Shown piece after piece: positions 1 to 8,535 of a DNA stretch of 43,438 nt. The notes beneath the pieces are model-generated. The model was given only the letters and a program-made list of their open reading frames with translations. It searched no databases and was not told the origin of the DNA. Positions within the stretch are counted from its first letter, which is position 1. Each line of letters starts with the position of its first letter. The DNA is taken from NCBI GenBank assembly GCA_937923175.1, contig CALALB010000003.1, positions 1 through 43,438 on the forward strand, read 5' to 3'. Both the position numbers and the translations under genes were made by a program. Origin of the DNA: an uncultured Chromatiaceae bacterium (lineage in GTDB: Bacteria; Pseudomonadota; Gammaproteobacteria; Chromatiales; Chromatiaceae).

Positions 1-318
1 AGTCTGGCGCGCGAGCGCCTGCGTCACCTGACGGAACGCGGCGAGTGACTCTTGCGCCGCGCCGGAGGCTTCTTCGGCGCCGGCGGCAATCTGGTCAGCA
101 GCGCGCTTGAGTTCTTCAGCCGCCGCCGAGGCCTCATTGATGCCCGAGGCCAGTTGCGCCGCGGCGGCGGCGATGCGTTCGGCGGCCTGTTGTTGTTTGG
201 CCAGGGTGCGGGCACGCTTGCGCTGCGCCTCGGCCTCGCGCGCCTGCGCGGCGGACGTGCGGCCGCTGACAGCAGCAGCGGCCGCTGTTGATGAAGCCGG
301 TTTTTTGACTAGAGCCAT
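1..318 (-). CDS. Cytoplasmic methyl-accepting chemotaxis protein, N-terminal part (partial)
   Basis: The gene starts with ATG at 318 on the minus strand and runs off the left edge, so only about 106 residues are visible. A strong AGGAGG ribosome site lies at 325-330, six bases before the ATG, which fixes the start. The protein begins MALVKKPASS, continues with an Ala-rich basic stretch, and then enters a helical region with segments such as GINEASAAAEEL and QIAAGAEEASGAAQES. These resemble the signalling-helix repeats of chemoreceptors. No signal peptide or membrane segment precedes them, so it is probably a soluble receptor that reads an intracellular cue and signals to CheA/CheW. The signature hairpin tip and any ligand domain lie outside the window. 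The family assignment rests on the helical repeat alone. Confidence 0.72.
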   Translation of the reverse strand, partial: MALVKKPASSTAAAAAVSGRTSAAQAREAEAQRKRARTLAKQQQAAERIAAAAAQLASGINEASAAAEELKRAADQIAAGAEEASGAAQESLAAFRQVTQALARQT

Positions 319-669
319 GGGGTTCCTCCTGGAGATCGAAAACGGTGGGGATGAAGCGGAAACGAGCCTGCCCAGAGCGCAGCCCAGGGCAGCGCTCATG
401 AAGAAAACCTTGCAAGGAAACGAGGGGCGCCGTTGCAGCGCCAGGAAACGCTTGGGGCGTTCTGGATCGACGCGTTGTCGCGTTGCCGCCGCCGACTAGC
501 GGGTGGCGCGAAGCCTGTGTGCGGTGGTGTGTGTGGGGGGGGGGGACGAACGATGATGGGAACGACTCGACCAGACGCGCCGTTGTTCGAGTGGTAAGTG
601 TTCCATGGGGATACTCCGGCCTATTCCCTATTCATAAAGAGGTCGAATAAATCGCATTCGCGCGCTTTC
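319..669. other. Upstream region of the chemoreceptor, with an 11-G run
   Basis: I see no convincing gene in this stretch. It holds the chemoreceptor ribosome site (325-330) and an uninterrupted run of eleven G at 535-545, which is a C-tract on the coding strand about 217 bases upstream of the start. It also holds a nested inverted repeat: GGAAC (559-563) and ACTCGA (565-570) pair with TCGAGT (587-592) and GTTCC (600-604). The inverted repeat lies close to the IS256-like fragment and could be an old element end. No clear -35/-10 pair stands out. Confidence 0.5.
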
Positions 670-1232
670 GAAGATGTGAGCGTAAGCAAGGAATTGTTGC
701 CGGGCTTGGTGGGCAGCCCGGACGGACTGGCGAAACTGGTGGCGGCGAGCACCGAAGAGCTGTGCGGGGCGAGCTTGTCGAAATCGAGGGTCAGCAGCCT
801 GGGTGCCGGACTCGATGTCCGTGTCCGGGCCTTCAACGAACGGCGGCTGGAAGGCCCGTACCCGTTTACTGGTCGATGCCCTATTCATTCAGAGCCGGCA
901 GGAAGATCGGGTGCTGATGCGCACTGTCCTGATCGTCAGCAAGGTGAGGAGCGACGGCTACCGGGAAATCCTCGGCGCAAGGATCGGCGACAGCGAACAT
1001 TTTTCTACCTGGGAAGAGACCTGGCGCTGGCTCGATGGCCAAGGTCTTAAGGGTGTCTTTGTCGTCTCGGATCAGCATGGCGGCCTGCGCGAGGCGGTAG
1101 CAAAGCGCTTCCCTGACGCCACCCGGCAGCGTTGCCAGGTTCATCTGAGACGCAAGCTCCTGGGCAATTGCAGCGCGAAGACCCATGCCGAGGTGTCGGC
1201 TGCCGCCAAACTGGTGTTCCAGGCTGCCGCTC
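670..1232 (+). pseudogene. IS256 (Mutator)-family transposase fragment, frameshifted and truncated
   Basis: Two overlapping frames together read as the middle of an IS256-family DDE transposase. The first frame carries LSKSRVSSLGAGLDVRVRAF followed by ERRLEGPYPF. The second carries LLVDALFIQSRQEDR, the phrase GYREILGARIGDSE, VVSDQHGGLREAV and RQRCQVHLRRKLLG. The switch is a single extra base at about 868. The first catalytic Asp (LLVDAL) and second Asp (VVSDQH) are present. The sequence loses similarity after about 1230, before the catalytic Glu, and the N-terminus is poorly preserved. The fragment is therefore dead, and no terminal inverted repeats or target duplication could be assigned with confidence. 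It sits between the chemoreceptor and the 3' end of glgC. Confidence 0.85.
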
Positions 1233-1409
1233 TTTGTTATGTCGATCTTTGCTATGTCGAAAACTGTTACATAGTTTAGGTGATATTTCAATCGAACTGT
1301 TCAAGCCCGCCTGCAACCTGGCCTGGCGTTGTCCAAACCACCAGTGATTGATCGATTACACTCAGCTGATCAGCGCCCAGCGCGGCTGCAGGTCATTCGC
1401 CAAGTCCAC

Positions 1410-2669
1410 TCATTCCGCATAGCCATGCCCGCTCGAGCCGCGATGATCGCGGGCAAAATAGCTCACCGGACCCTGGGGGATCACGGTCAGGCCTCCGGGG
1501 CTCACATGAAAACGCTCGGCATCGCGCGCGCGATCGAGGCCGATCCGATCCCCAGGCTGGATATGATTGTGTCGATCGACGATAACCCGGCGCAGGTGCG
1601 CCCCCCGTCCGATCCGGACATAGTCCATGATGATGCATTCCTCGACCACGGCGCCCTCCTCAATCACCGCCTCGCGCCGGATGATCGAATCCTTGATCCG
1701 CGCCCCTGGATAAACGATGGTTGCCGCCCCTAGGAGCGAGTTGATGATCTCGCCGCCGAGCACCCGTGCCACCGGTCCCTGATAACTGCTCGAATAGATC
1801 GGCCATTCTGGATTAAAGACATCGAACACCGGCTCGGCGCCCAGGACATCCTGATGGGCCTCGAAATAGGCATCGAGCGTCCCGACGTCGCGCCAATAGA
1901 CCTGCTGCTCATAAGGCTGCACCCCCGGGATGCGGTTGGTCGAAAAATCATAGGCAAAGAGCCGGTGGCTTTGGAGCAGACGCGGTAACACATGCTGGCC
2001 GAAATCGGTCCCGCCGCTCTCCTTGGTTTCGAGCAAGGCCTGGATCAGAACCTCGGTTTCAAAGATGTAATTGCCCATCGAGGCGAATGCCATGCCTGGA
2101 TTGCCGGGCATGGGGGTCGGATGAATGGGCTTTTCCTCGAAGGCCCGGATACCCCCTTCGGGATCGGCCACGATCACCCCATAGCTCGAGGCCTCGGCCA
2201 GCGGCACCGGCAGGGCGGCGATGGTCGCATCGGCCCTCCGCTCGCGATGGAACTGGATCATCTGCCGGATATCCATCCGATAGATATGATCGGCGCCAAA
2301 GACCGCCACCAGGCTGGGTCGGTGCTCCTCAATCAGATTGATATTCTGATGCACGGCATCCGCAGTACCCTGAAACCAGTGCTCGCCCGACATCATCTGC
2401 GGTGGGACCACAGTGACGAATTGGTTTTGCAATAAGGGCGAGATGGTCCAGGCCTTGCGGACATGTTCGATCAGGGATTGGGACTTGTACTGGACCAGCA
2501 GATAGATGGTATGGATCTGGGAATTGATCAGATTACTTAAGACAAAATCGACGATCCGATAGCGCGAGCCAAAGGGGACCGAGGGTTTGGACCGATTCTG
2601 GGTGAGCGGCTGGAGCCGGGACCCTTGGCCGCCGGCCATGACGAAGGCGATGATACGTTCGTTTTGCAT
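1410..2669 (-). CDS. glgC: Glucose-1-phosphate adenylyltransferase (ADP-glucose pyrophosphorylase)
   Basis: GlgC makes ADP-glucose from glucose-1-phosphate and ATP, the committed step of glycogen synthesis in the cytoplasm. The 419-residue product has the usual family length. It shows the nucleotidyltransferase loop AFVMAGGQGSRLQPLT near the start, KPSVPFG with RIVDFVLSNLINS, WFQGTADAV, GADHIYRMD, FEEKP for the sugar site, and a C-terminal left-handed beta-helix (VYPGARIKDSIIRREAVIEE). A longer open frame reaches 2915, but the ATG at 2669 starts the conserved fold and has GGAGGA at 2674-2679, so I chose it. No other glg gene is adjacent. It is the last gene of the minus-strand block and faces the IS256 fragment. 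Confidence 0.97.
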   Translation of the reverse strand: MQNERIIAFVMAGGQGSRLQPLTQNRSKPSVPFGSRYRIVDFVLSNLINSQIHTIYLLVQYKSQSLIEHVRKAWTISPLLQNQFVTVVPPQMMSGEHWFQGTADAVHQNINLIEEHRPSLVAVFGADHIYRMDIRQMIQFHRERRADATIAALPVPLAEASSYGVIVADPEGGIRAFEEKPIHPTPMPGNPGMAFASMGNYIFETEVLIQALLETKESGGTDFGQHVLPRLLQSHRLFAYDFSTNRIPGVQPYEQQVYWRDVGTLDAYFEAHQDVLGAEPVFDVFNPEWPIYSSSYQGPVARVLGGEIINSLLGAATIVYPGARIKDSIIRREAVIEEGAVVEECIIMDYVRIGRGAHLRRVIVDRHNHIQPGDRIGLDRARDAERFHVSPGGLTVIPQGPVSYFARDHRGSSGHGYAE

Positions 2670-2984
2670 GAGTCCTCCGGGGCCCCGAGGGGCGCTACGA
2701 CTTGGAATGGATCGGGAGTCCCAATGATAACCCCAAGCAGTTGAGACCGGGATGGCGCCTCGCTGCCCAAATCTGGCCACTGAGAGACCGCAATAGAGCG
2801 GTTTGTTCAGGCAGTGGTCAGGGCAGGCGGTGCATCGGCAAATGCATGACGCCGGGATATGGCAGGTTCCAGCTGGTTGGTCGATCTGGATCCCAGCGGG
2901 TGGCGGAATGACCAAGCATGGCTCGCGGCTGATGCCGGAACGACCAAAACGGCCAGGAGTCTGGGCGGTGATCCCGGCGAGCGC
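2670..2984. other. Intergenic region between glgC and the GspE-like gene
   Basis: No coding region can be supported here. It holds the glgC ribosome site (2674-2679) and presumably the glgC promoter, which I cannot place. A short hairpin, ACCGC/GCGGT with a six-base loop followed by TTTGTT, lies at about 2788-2808; on the plus strand it looks like a weak terminator. The right end contains a 20-base copy of sequence from inside the neighbouring GspE-like gene. Confidence 0.5.
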
Positions 2985-3067
2985 CTAGCTGTCTGCAGAG
3001 GCCCATGACAGCTCGGCCTCGGCGACCCGTAAGACCTCCTCGATGGTGGTGATCCCGGCGAGCGCCT
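2967..3067. repeat. 20-bp direct repeat spanning the stop of the GspE-like gene
   Basis: The sequence ggtgatcccggcgagcgcct occurs at 2967-2986 and again at 3048-3067, exactly 81 bases apart. The right copy encodes the ALAGIT segment near the C-terminus of the GspE-like ATPase. The left copy starts in the TAG stop codon and stays in the same reading frame just beyond it, so the downstream frame reads stop-ALAGIT. No similarity extends between the copies outside these 20 bases. Confidence 0.9.
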
Positions 3068-4844
3068 TGCGCAGACCGTCCTGATACATGGTCTCCATGC
3101 CCTCTTGGATCGCGAGGCGCTTGATCTCGCTGGCCGTGGCATGATCCAGGACCGCCCGGCGGATGGTTTCGGTCATCACCAGGACCTCGGCGATGACCAG
3201 CCGTCCACGATAGCCCGTGCCATTGCAATGGTCGCAGCCGACAGGCCGTCTCAGCGTTAAGGTATTCGAGCCATCGAGATGGATAAAGCGTTTGGCCAAA
3301 CCTGCATCGGCCTGATAGGAGAGGGCGCAGCGGGGGCAGAGCCGACGCACCAGGCGCTGGGCCAGTATCCCATTGACGGTTGAGGTAATTAGATAATCCT
3401 CGACCCCCATATCGAGCAGGCGGGTGACGCCGCTGGCGGCATCATTGGTATGGAGGGTTGAGAGCACGACATGGCCGGTCAAGGCCGATTGCACGGCGAT
3501 GCGTGCGGTCTCCAGGTCGCGCATCTCGCCGACCATGATGACATCCGGGTCCTGGCGGACGATCGAGCGCAGGGCAGTGGCAAAGGTTAAGCCGATCGCC
3601 GGCTTGACCTGGATCTGATTAATCCCTGGGATCTGATATTCGATCGGATCCTCGACGGTGATGATCTTGCGTTCCTCAGTATTGAGCCGGCTTAAGGCGG
3701 TATAGAGGGTGGTGCTCTTGCCCGAACCCGTGGGACCAGTGACGAGCAGGATCCCATAGGGCTGATCGAGGATCGATTCCAGACGCTGGCGCGGCGTACC
3801 GGTAAATCCTAGGGCATCGAAATCAAAGCGCACGCTCTCCTTGTCCAATAGACGCATGACCACGCTCTCGCCAAAGAGCGTCGGGACGGTTGAGACGCGC
3901 AGATCCAGCTCCTTGCCCTGGACCCGAATCGGGATGCGCCCGTCCTGGGGCAGGCGCCGTTCGGCGATATTGAGCTTGGCCATGATCTTGACCCGCGAGA
4001 TGACCGCGGCGGTCGAACGCACCGGCGGGGCCTCGATCTCGCGCAAAAGCCCATCGATACGCAGACGCACCCTTAACTCATCGGCGAATGGCTCGATATG
4101 GATGTCTGAGGCGCGCGCCTCGACCGCCCGTTGGATGAGCTGATTGACCAGCCGGATCACTGGGGCCTCGGAGGCGAGATCCTTGAGATGCTCGATATCG
4201 TCCTCGTCGAACTCGCCAAACTCGCCCTCCCCAGGCTCGGCCTTATCCTCGACTCGTTCATAGAGTCTGGCGATTGCGGTATCGATCTCGCTAGCAAGCG
4301 CCACCACTGCCTCGACAGGCCGATCGGCGGCTAGGGTCACCGCTGACCGGATGAACGCATCGGCTGGGTTGGCAAAGGCGACGCGCAGCCGCCTACCATC
4401 ATCATCGAGCACCAGGACCCGAGACTCTTTCATAAACCGCAGCGTAAGCAGATCCTCGCGCACCGGTTGCTCGGGGAAGTCAGCCGAGCCGACCAGGGGC
4501 AGATCCATGATCTCGGCGATGGCCTGCGCCAGATCGCGCTCCGATACCAATCCCAGGCGCACCAGCAACGGCAACACAGATTCGCCGGTCTCAGCGGCAA
4601 GGCGTCTTGCCCGCCCTAGATCGGCGGCAGTGAGCTTGGCCTGGGCAAGCAGATACTCAGCGATCCTGGTCACTGGGTCCGGGGTTTCCTTGACCTCGGC
4701 GCCGCTGTCGGCCGCTTGGAGGCCAGGCCTAGGCTGAGACGGGGCACTGCTGGCCAGGAGCCACTCCTCGCCAGTTAAGGGATGGTCTGGCAGGCTGCTT
4801 GGGGCCTGCCCTGGTTCAGTTGGGACCTCGATGGTGTCCTCCAT
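2985..4844 (-). CDS. GspE/PilB-family secretion or pilus-assembly ATPase
   Basis: This is a hexameric traffic ATPase of the type II secretion/type IV pilus family, acting on the cytoplasmic face of an inner-membrane assembly platform. The 619-residue product has an acidic N-terminal extension, the N-terminal type II domain (about residues 60-200), and the ATPase core. The core shows SDIHIEPF, the Walker A GPTGSGKST (about 370-378), the Asp-box ITVEDPIEYQ, a Walker B DVIMVGEMRD (about 433-443), a His-box LSTLHTNDA, and a four-cysteine zinc element (CPRC near 500, CDHC near 536). The ATG at 4844 is preferred over an upstream frame reaching 5066, because the extra residues look non-coding. No gspF, pilin or secretin gene is adjacent. 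It follows a polysaccharide gene pair, so its partners must lie elsewhere. The C-terminus overlaps a 20-bp repeat. Confidence 0.93.
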   Translation of the reverse strand: MEDTIEVPTEPGQAPSSLPDHPLTGEEWLLASSAPSQPRPGLQAADSGAEVKETPDPVTRIAEYLLAQAKLTAADLGRARRLAAETGESVLPLLVRLGLVSERDLAQAIAEIMDLPLVGSADFPEQPVREDLLTLRFMKESRVLVLDDDGRRLRVAFANPADAFIRSAVTLAADRPVEAVVALASEIDTAIARLYERVEDKAEPGEGEFGEFDEDDIEHLKDLASEAPVIRLVNQLIQRAVEARASDIHIEPFADELRVRLRIDGLLREIEAPPVRSTAAVISRVKIMAKLNIAERRLPQDGRIPIRVQGKELDLRVSTVPTLFGESVVMRLLDKESVRFDFDALGFTGTPRQRLESILDQPYGILLVTGPTGSGKSTTLYTALSRLNTEERKIITVEDPIEYQIPGINQIQVKPAIGLTFATALRSIVRQDPDVIMVGEMRDLETARIAVQSALTGHVVLSTLHTNDAASGVTRLLDMGVEDYLITSTVNGILAQRLVRRLCPRCALSYQADAGLAKRFIHLDGSNTLTLRRPVGCDHCNGTGYRGRLVIAEVLVMTETIRRAVLDHATASEIKRLAIQEGMETMYQDGLRKALAGITTIEEVLRVAEAELSWASADS

Positions 4845-4984
4845 ATCGCTCGGCTCGACCTCTGTGTGTCGGTGATACAGGATGCATCTGTGGAGACGTC
4901 TGGGGAGATTTGAGTGAGCGGCGAAGCAGCCTGTACTCCTCGGTGGCGGTGCTTGTCTGGGTCGCAGGTTACGCCATCTGTACC

Positions 4985-6886
4985 CTAGATTGACAGGGTC
5001 GCATGAGGCATTGTCTGCGCGGGGAATGCAGGGGCAGTGGGCGATGCGCGTCCGGCCGGGCGCCATTCAGGGACCAATTCGCCCAATAGCCGGTTTAATG
5101 ACTCGTCATCGGCCATTTCGACCGCTTGGATCAGAGGCTTGAGGGCAGCGGCAAGCAGATCGGGGTCGGGCGGTATCTGGCGGACGATGCGGATCTTGGG
5201 ATGGGGGGTGGGGATGAGCTCCTCTGAGTCATGGAAAAGTTCCTCATGGAGCCTTTCGCCAGGGCGAAGCCCGATATAGCGGATCTGGATGTCCCGCCCA
5301 GGCTTGCGCCCAGCCAGCCGGATCATCTGTTCGGCGAGATAGCGGATCTTGATCGGCTCGCCCATATCGAGGATCAGCACCTCTCCGCCCCGGCCGATGA
5401 CCGCTGCCTGCATGATGAGTTGGCAGGCCTCTGGGATGGTCATGAAATAGCGTTCGACCTCCGGGTGAGTGACCGTCACTGGTCCGCCGCTTTCGATCTG
5501 GCGCTGAAACAGCGGGACCACACTCCCTGCTGAACCCAAGACATTGCCAAAGCGCACGGTGATGAACCGACAAGCGGAGCGCCGGTTGAATGACTGGCAG
5601 ATACGCTCCGCCAGAGACTTGGTTGCACCCATGACATTGGTGGGATTGACCGCCTTGTCGGTCGAAATCAAGACAAAACGCTCGCAGTCATTGGCGGCGG
5701 CCGCCTCGGTCACCCGTAGGGTGCCGATGACATTGTTTTTGATCGCCGCCCGTATCTGATCCTCGAGCATCGGGACATGCTTATAGGCCGCGGCATGAAA
5801 GACGATCGCTGGCCGCTCCTGTTTGAAAAGATCGGCAAGCGCCGCCCCATCGGTCACATCCAAAAGACGGCGTTTGAACGCAAGCTGGGGATGATGTTCG
5901 AGCAGCTCCTGCTCGATACGATAGAGGTTGAACTCACTATGATCGACCAGGATCAGGCGCTCAGGACCTGTCCTGGCCAACTGCCGCACCAGCTCAGAAC
6001 CGATCGAGCCGCCTGCACCAGTGATCAAGATTGCGCGGCGAGCAAGCCCTGCCTGGAGTGCCTCCCAATCGAGGGCCACGGGTTCGCGCCCGAGCAGATC
6101 CTCAAGCGCCAGCGGCCGCAGTTGTTTGAGATCCAGGGCCCCGTTTAGAAGGCCGGCCAGCTCAGGTAGGATGCGCAAGGGGCGCTGAGCGCGCTCGCAA
6201 AGCTCGACCAGGCGTTGCATCTCGCGCGCGCTCGTCTGGGGCTTGGCAAGGATCACCAGATCGATCGAGCGCGCCTGCACGATCCTTGGGATCTCGGCAA
6301 TGGGACCCAAGACCGGCAGGCCTTGAAGCTCGCTGCCCTGGCGCCTGGGGGTATCATCGACGAAACCGACCGGGATATAGGCATGCCGTGGATCATGGCG
6401 CAGGGCGCGCGCCAAAAGATCCCCGGCGCGGTCGGCGCCGACGATCAAGACCCGCTGGCCGGCTGACAGTTCGAGCCGGCGATCCTTGAGCCAGCGATAC
6501 AGCAAACGCGGCCCGGCCAAAAGCATTAATTGAATGCCGAGATAAAGTACGGGCACCGAGCGCGGGACCCAGGCGGTGCGGTTGATGATGAACAAGGCCA
6601 CCACTGCCAAGACGGTCCCTACCAATACGGCCTGGGTGATCCGTACCAAATCCGGGACCGAGGCAAAACGCCACACCCCCCGATAGAGCCCAAACAACCA
6701 GTAGACGCCGCCCTGAAGCGGAACCAACCAGGGCAGCGCCCCTAAGGCAGCCTTGAAGAATTCAGGAGGGATGGTGTCGAGGTTGAACCTGAGCCAATAG
6801 GCCAAAAACCAGGCCAGTGGGATGGTCGAGAGATCATGGATAAAAACGGCCGTGCGCGAGCGCAGCCGGTCAAACCAGGGGTTCAT
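4985..6886 (-). CDS. Membrane-bound nucleotide-sugar epimerase/dehydratase (WbpM/CapD/FlaA1 type)
   Basis: The family converts UDP-GlcNAc-type sugars (4,6-dehydration or epimerisation) for O-antigen, capsule or glycan synthesis. At 633 residues it has the long form: four N-terminal membrane segments (about residues 10-115), a first Rossmann fold (VLIVGADRAGDLLA), then the extended SDR catalytic domain with GAGGSIGSELVRQ. The catalytic region reads STDKAVNPTNVMGATK, where Met occupies the position of the usual catalytic Tyr, as in the large membrane members. LRPGERLHEELF is also typical. The start overlaps the stop of the upstream sugar transferase by ATGA, so the two are translationally coupled, like wbpL-wbpM in Pseudomonas. 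The exact product sugar cannot be told from sequence. Confidence 0.94.
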   Translation of the reverse strand: MNPWFDRLRSRTAVFIHDLSTIPLAWFLAYWLRFNLDTIPPEFFKAALGALPWLVPLQGGVYWLFGLYRGVWRFASVPDLVRITQAVLVGTVLAVVALFIINRTAWVPRSVPVLYLGIQLMLLAGPRLLYRWLKDRRLELSAGQRVLIVGADRAGDLLARALRHDPRHAYIPVGFVDDTPRRQGSELQGLPVLGPIAEIPRIVQARSIDLVILAKPQTSAREMQRLVELCERAQRPLRILPELAGLLNGALDLKQLRPLALEDLLGREPVALDWEALQAGLARRAILITGAGGSIGSELVRQLARTGPERLILVDHSEFNLYRIEQELLEHHPQLAFKRRLLDVTDGAALADLFKQERPAIVFHAAAYKHVPMLEDQIRAAIKNNVIGTLRVTEAAAANDCERFVLISTDKAVNPTNVMGATKSLAERICQSFNRRSACRFITVRFGNVLGSAGSVVPLFQRQIESGGPVTVTHPEVERYFMTIPEACQLIMQAAVIGRGGEVLILDMGEPIKIRYLAEQMIRLAGRKPGRDIQIRYIGLRPGERLHEELFHDSEELIPTPHPKIRIVRQIPPDPDLLAAALKPLIQAVEMADDESLNRLLGELVPEWRPAGRASPTAPAFPAQTMPHATLSI

Positions 6887-7899
6887 CTCTGGGTCGCCTG
6901 CTCGATGCGGGCGATCCTAAGATGGATGAGCCCATAGATCACCCCCCAGGCGCCGATCAGCAGCCATTGCTCGCCGACCGCAAGCCGGGGGACAGCCAGG
7001 GCTGAGACCATCACCGCTGCCATGAGGGCATAGCCATACGCCAGGGTGCGGCCTTGACCCCAGCCGGCGAGCACCAGACGCTGATAATGATGCGAACGAT
7101 GCGCCTGCCAAATGCGTTCCCGGCGGGCCAAACGGACGAGCAGGGTCCAGGTAGCATCCAAAATAAAGGGCGAAAATAACAGCCCCCCTACCCAGAGCGG
7201 CACCAGCCCCAGCCGTTCGCCCCAGAGCGCGCTGGCTGCAGCCAGCAGACCCAGGCTGGCTGAGCCGACATCGCCTAAAAAGATCCGGGCCGGCGGGAGA
7301 TTATGAACCAAAAAGCCGCCTGCCGCTGCCGCTGTACCCAGGCAGATCAGGGTATAGCCTGGTGCTGAGCCTTGCCAGCCGAACCAGGCCAGGCCTAAAA
7401 ATCCAAAGACCGCCATGCCCCCGGCAAGGCCATCCATGCCGTCCATGAAGTTGTAGAGGTTAATCATCCAGACAGTCAAAAGCAGACTTAAGACTAAGCT
7501 CAGCCAATCAGGAAAGGGGAGCACCCAGCCTGGCAGGACCAGCTGCTCCCAAACCAGCCCGCCGTTGATCAGGAGACCAGAGGCACCAAGCTGGGCAGCG
7601 AGCCGAATGAGCGGTGACAAGGGCCGCAGATCGTCAGCAAAGGCCGTGCCGGCCACCAGCACCAGCCCTGCCCAGATCCAGGCGAGCTCAGTCTCCCCCC
7701 AACCGAGCAGCCAGCTCGCTAAAAAGGCCAGGCTCAAGCCTGCAAGCACGGCCAAACCGCCCGACCTGGGGATGGGGCGGTCATGGAGCGAGCGTTCATT
7801 GGGATGATCGAGCGGGCCCCGGCCCTGAGCGAGATAACGGGTCAGCAGCATGCTGACCAACAGGGCCAGGGCAGGGACGGTGAGCAGGGCCACAGGCAT
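6883..7899 (-). CDS. Polyprenyl-phosphate sugar-1-phosphate transferase (WecA/WbpL family, glycosyltransferase 4)
   Basis: The family transfers a sugar-1-phosphate from a UDP-sugar to undecaprenyl phosphate, starting O-antigen or capsule repeat units on the inner membrane. The 338-residue protein is almost entirely hydrophobic, with about ten membrane helices. It carries DHPNERSLHDRPIPRSGG near the N-terminus, NLYNFMDGMDGLAG (the DG pair used in metal/substrate binding), FLGDVGSASLG, and a late cytoplasmic HRSHHYQRL motif of the MraY/WecA superfamily. It begins nine bases after the DJ-1 gene stop and overlaps the epimerase/dehydratase by four bases. This arrangement supports a WbpL-like initiating role with that dehydratase. 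The acceptor sugar is unknown. Confidence 0.93.
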   Translation of the reverse strand: MPVALLTVPALALLVSMLLTRYLAQGRGPLDHPNERSLHDRPIPRSGGLAVLAGLSLAFLASWLLGWGETELAWIWAGLVLVAGTAFADDLRPLSPLIRLAAQLGASGLLINGGLVWEQLVLPGWVLPFPDWLSLVLSLLLTVWMINLYNFMDGMDGLAGGMAVFGFLGLAWFGWQGSAPGYTLICLGTAAAAGGFLVHNLPPARIFLGDVGSASLGLLAAASALWGERLGLVPLWVGGLLFSPFILDATWTLLVRLARRERIWQAHRSHHYQRLVLAGWGQGRTLAYGYALMAAVMVSALAVPRLAVGEQWLLIGAWGVIYGLIHLRIARIEQATQR

Positions 7900-7908
7900 A
7901 GGCAGTGC

Positions 7909-8460
7909 CTAGCGGGTACGCAATAAGGCCCCCTCAACCGCATCGCGCCGTTCGCGCCCAGCCAGCGCCTCGATGAGCGCCAAGGCAAAGTCCAGGGCTG
8001 TGCCTGGACCGCGTCCAGTGACCACCTGCCCATCGACCACCACGGGTTGATCGACGAGGCTGAGCCGCGGGAAGTCCTCAGGCTTGACGCAACCCGGGTA
8101 ACAGGTCGCCTGGTGGCCGTCGAGCAGGCCGGCGCTGGCTAGGACCTTGGGGGCGGCGCAGATCGCCGCGGTATAGGCGCCGCGCTCGGCATGGCGGCGC
8201 AGGATCTCGCGTATCCGGGGATCCTCCTCCAGATGTTGGGCCCCTGGCAGGCCGCCTGGTAAGACCACCATCTCGAAATCCTGATCCTGAACCGCCTCCA
8301 GGGTGGTATCGGGTAGGATCGCGACCCCATGGCTCGATTTGACCGGGCCCTCGCTGAGACCGGCCACGATCACCTCGATCCCGGCGCGGCGCAAAAGATC
8401 GATCACAGTGACTGCCTCGAGCTCTTCAAAACCTTGGGCCAAGGGAACGAGTACGCGCAT
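7909..8460 (-). CDS. DJ-1/PfpI-family protein (YajL/ThiJ-like)
   Basis: YajL-type proteins are small cytosolic proteins linked to oxidative-stress protection and repair of glyoxal-modified or oxidised thiols. The 183-residue product matches the family length. It shows FEELEAVTVIDLLRRAG with the conserved Glu, the central strand VVLPGGLPGA, and the nucleophile elbow AAICAAPKVLA holding the conserved Cys. The end shows VVTGRGPGTALDFALALI. A clear GGAGG ribosome site lies about eight bases before the ATG. It precedes the sugar transferase by nine bases and follows the S41 protease with a 75-base gap, so it probably sits in a longer minus-strand transcript. I cannot separate chaperone from deglycase function by sequence. 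Confidence 0.93.
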   Translation of the reverse strand: MRVLVPLAQGFEELEAVTVIDLLRRAGIEVIVAGLSEGPVKSSHGVAILPDTTLEAVQDQDFEMVVLPGGLPGAQHLEEDPRIREILRRHAERGAYTAAICAAPKVLASAGLLDGHQATCYPGCVKPEDFPRLSLVDQPVVVDGQVVTGRGPGTALDFALALIEALAGRERRDAVEGALLRTR

Positions 8461-8535
8461 CGTTGAAACCTCCAGGGTTCAGGTTATCGACCGAGTGAGG
8501 CTTAGGCCCTCTGGCTTGATCTGGGCTGACCCAAA

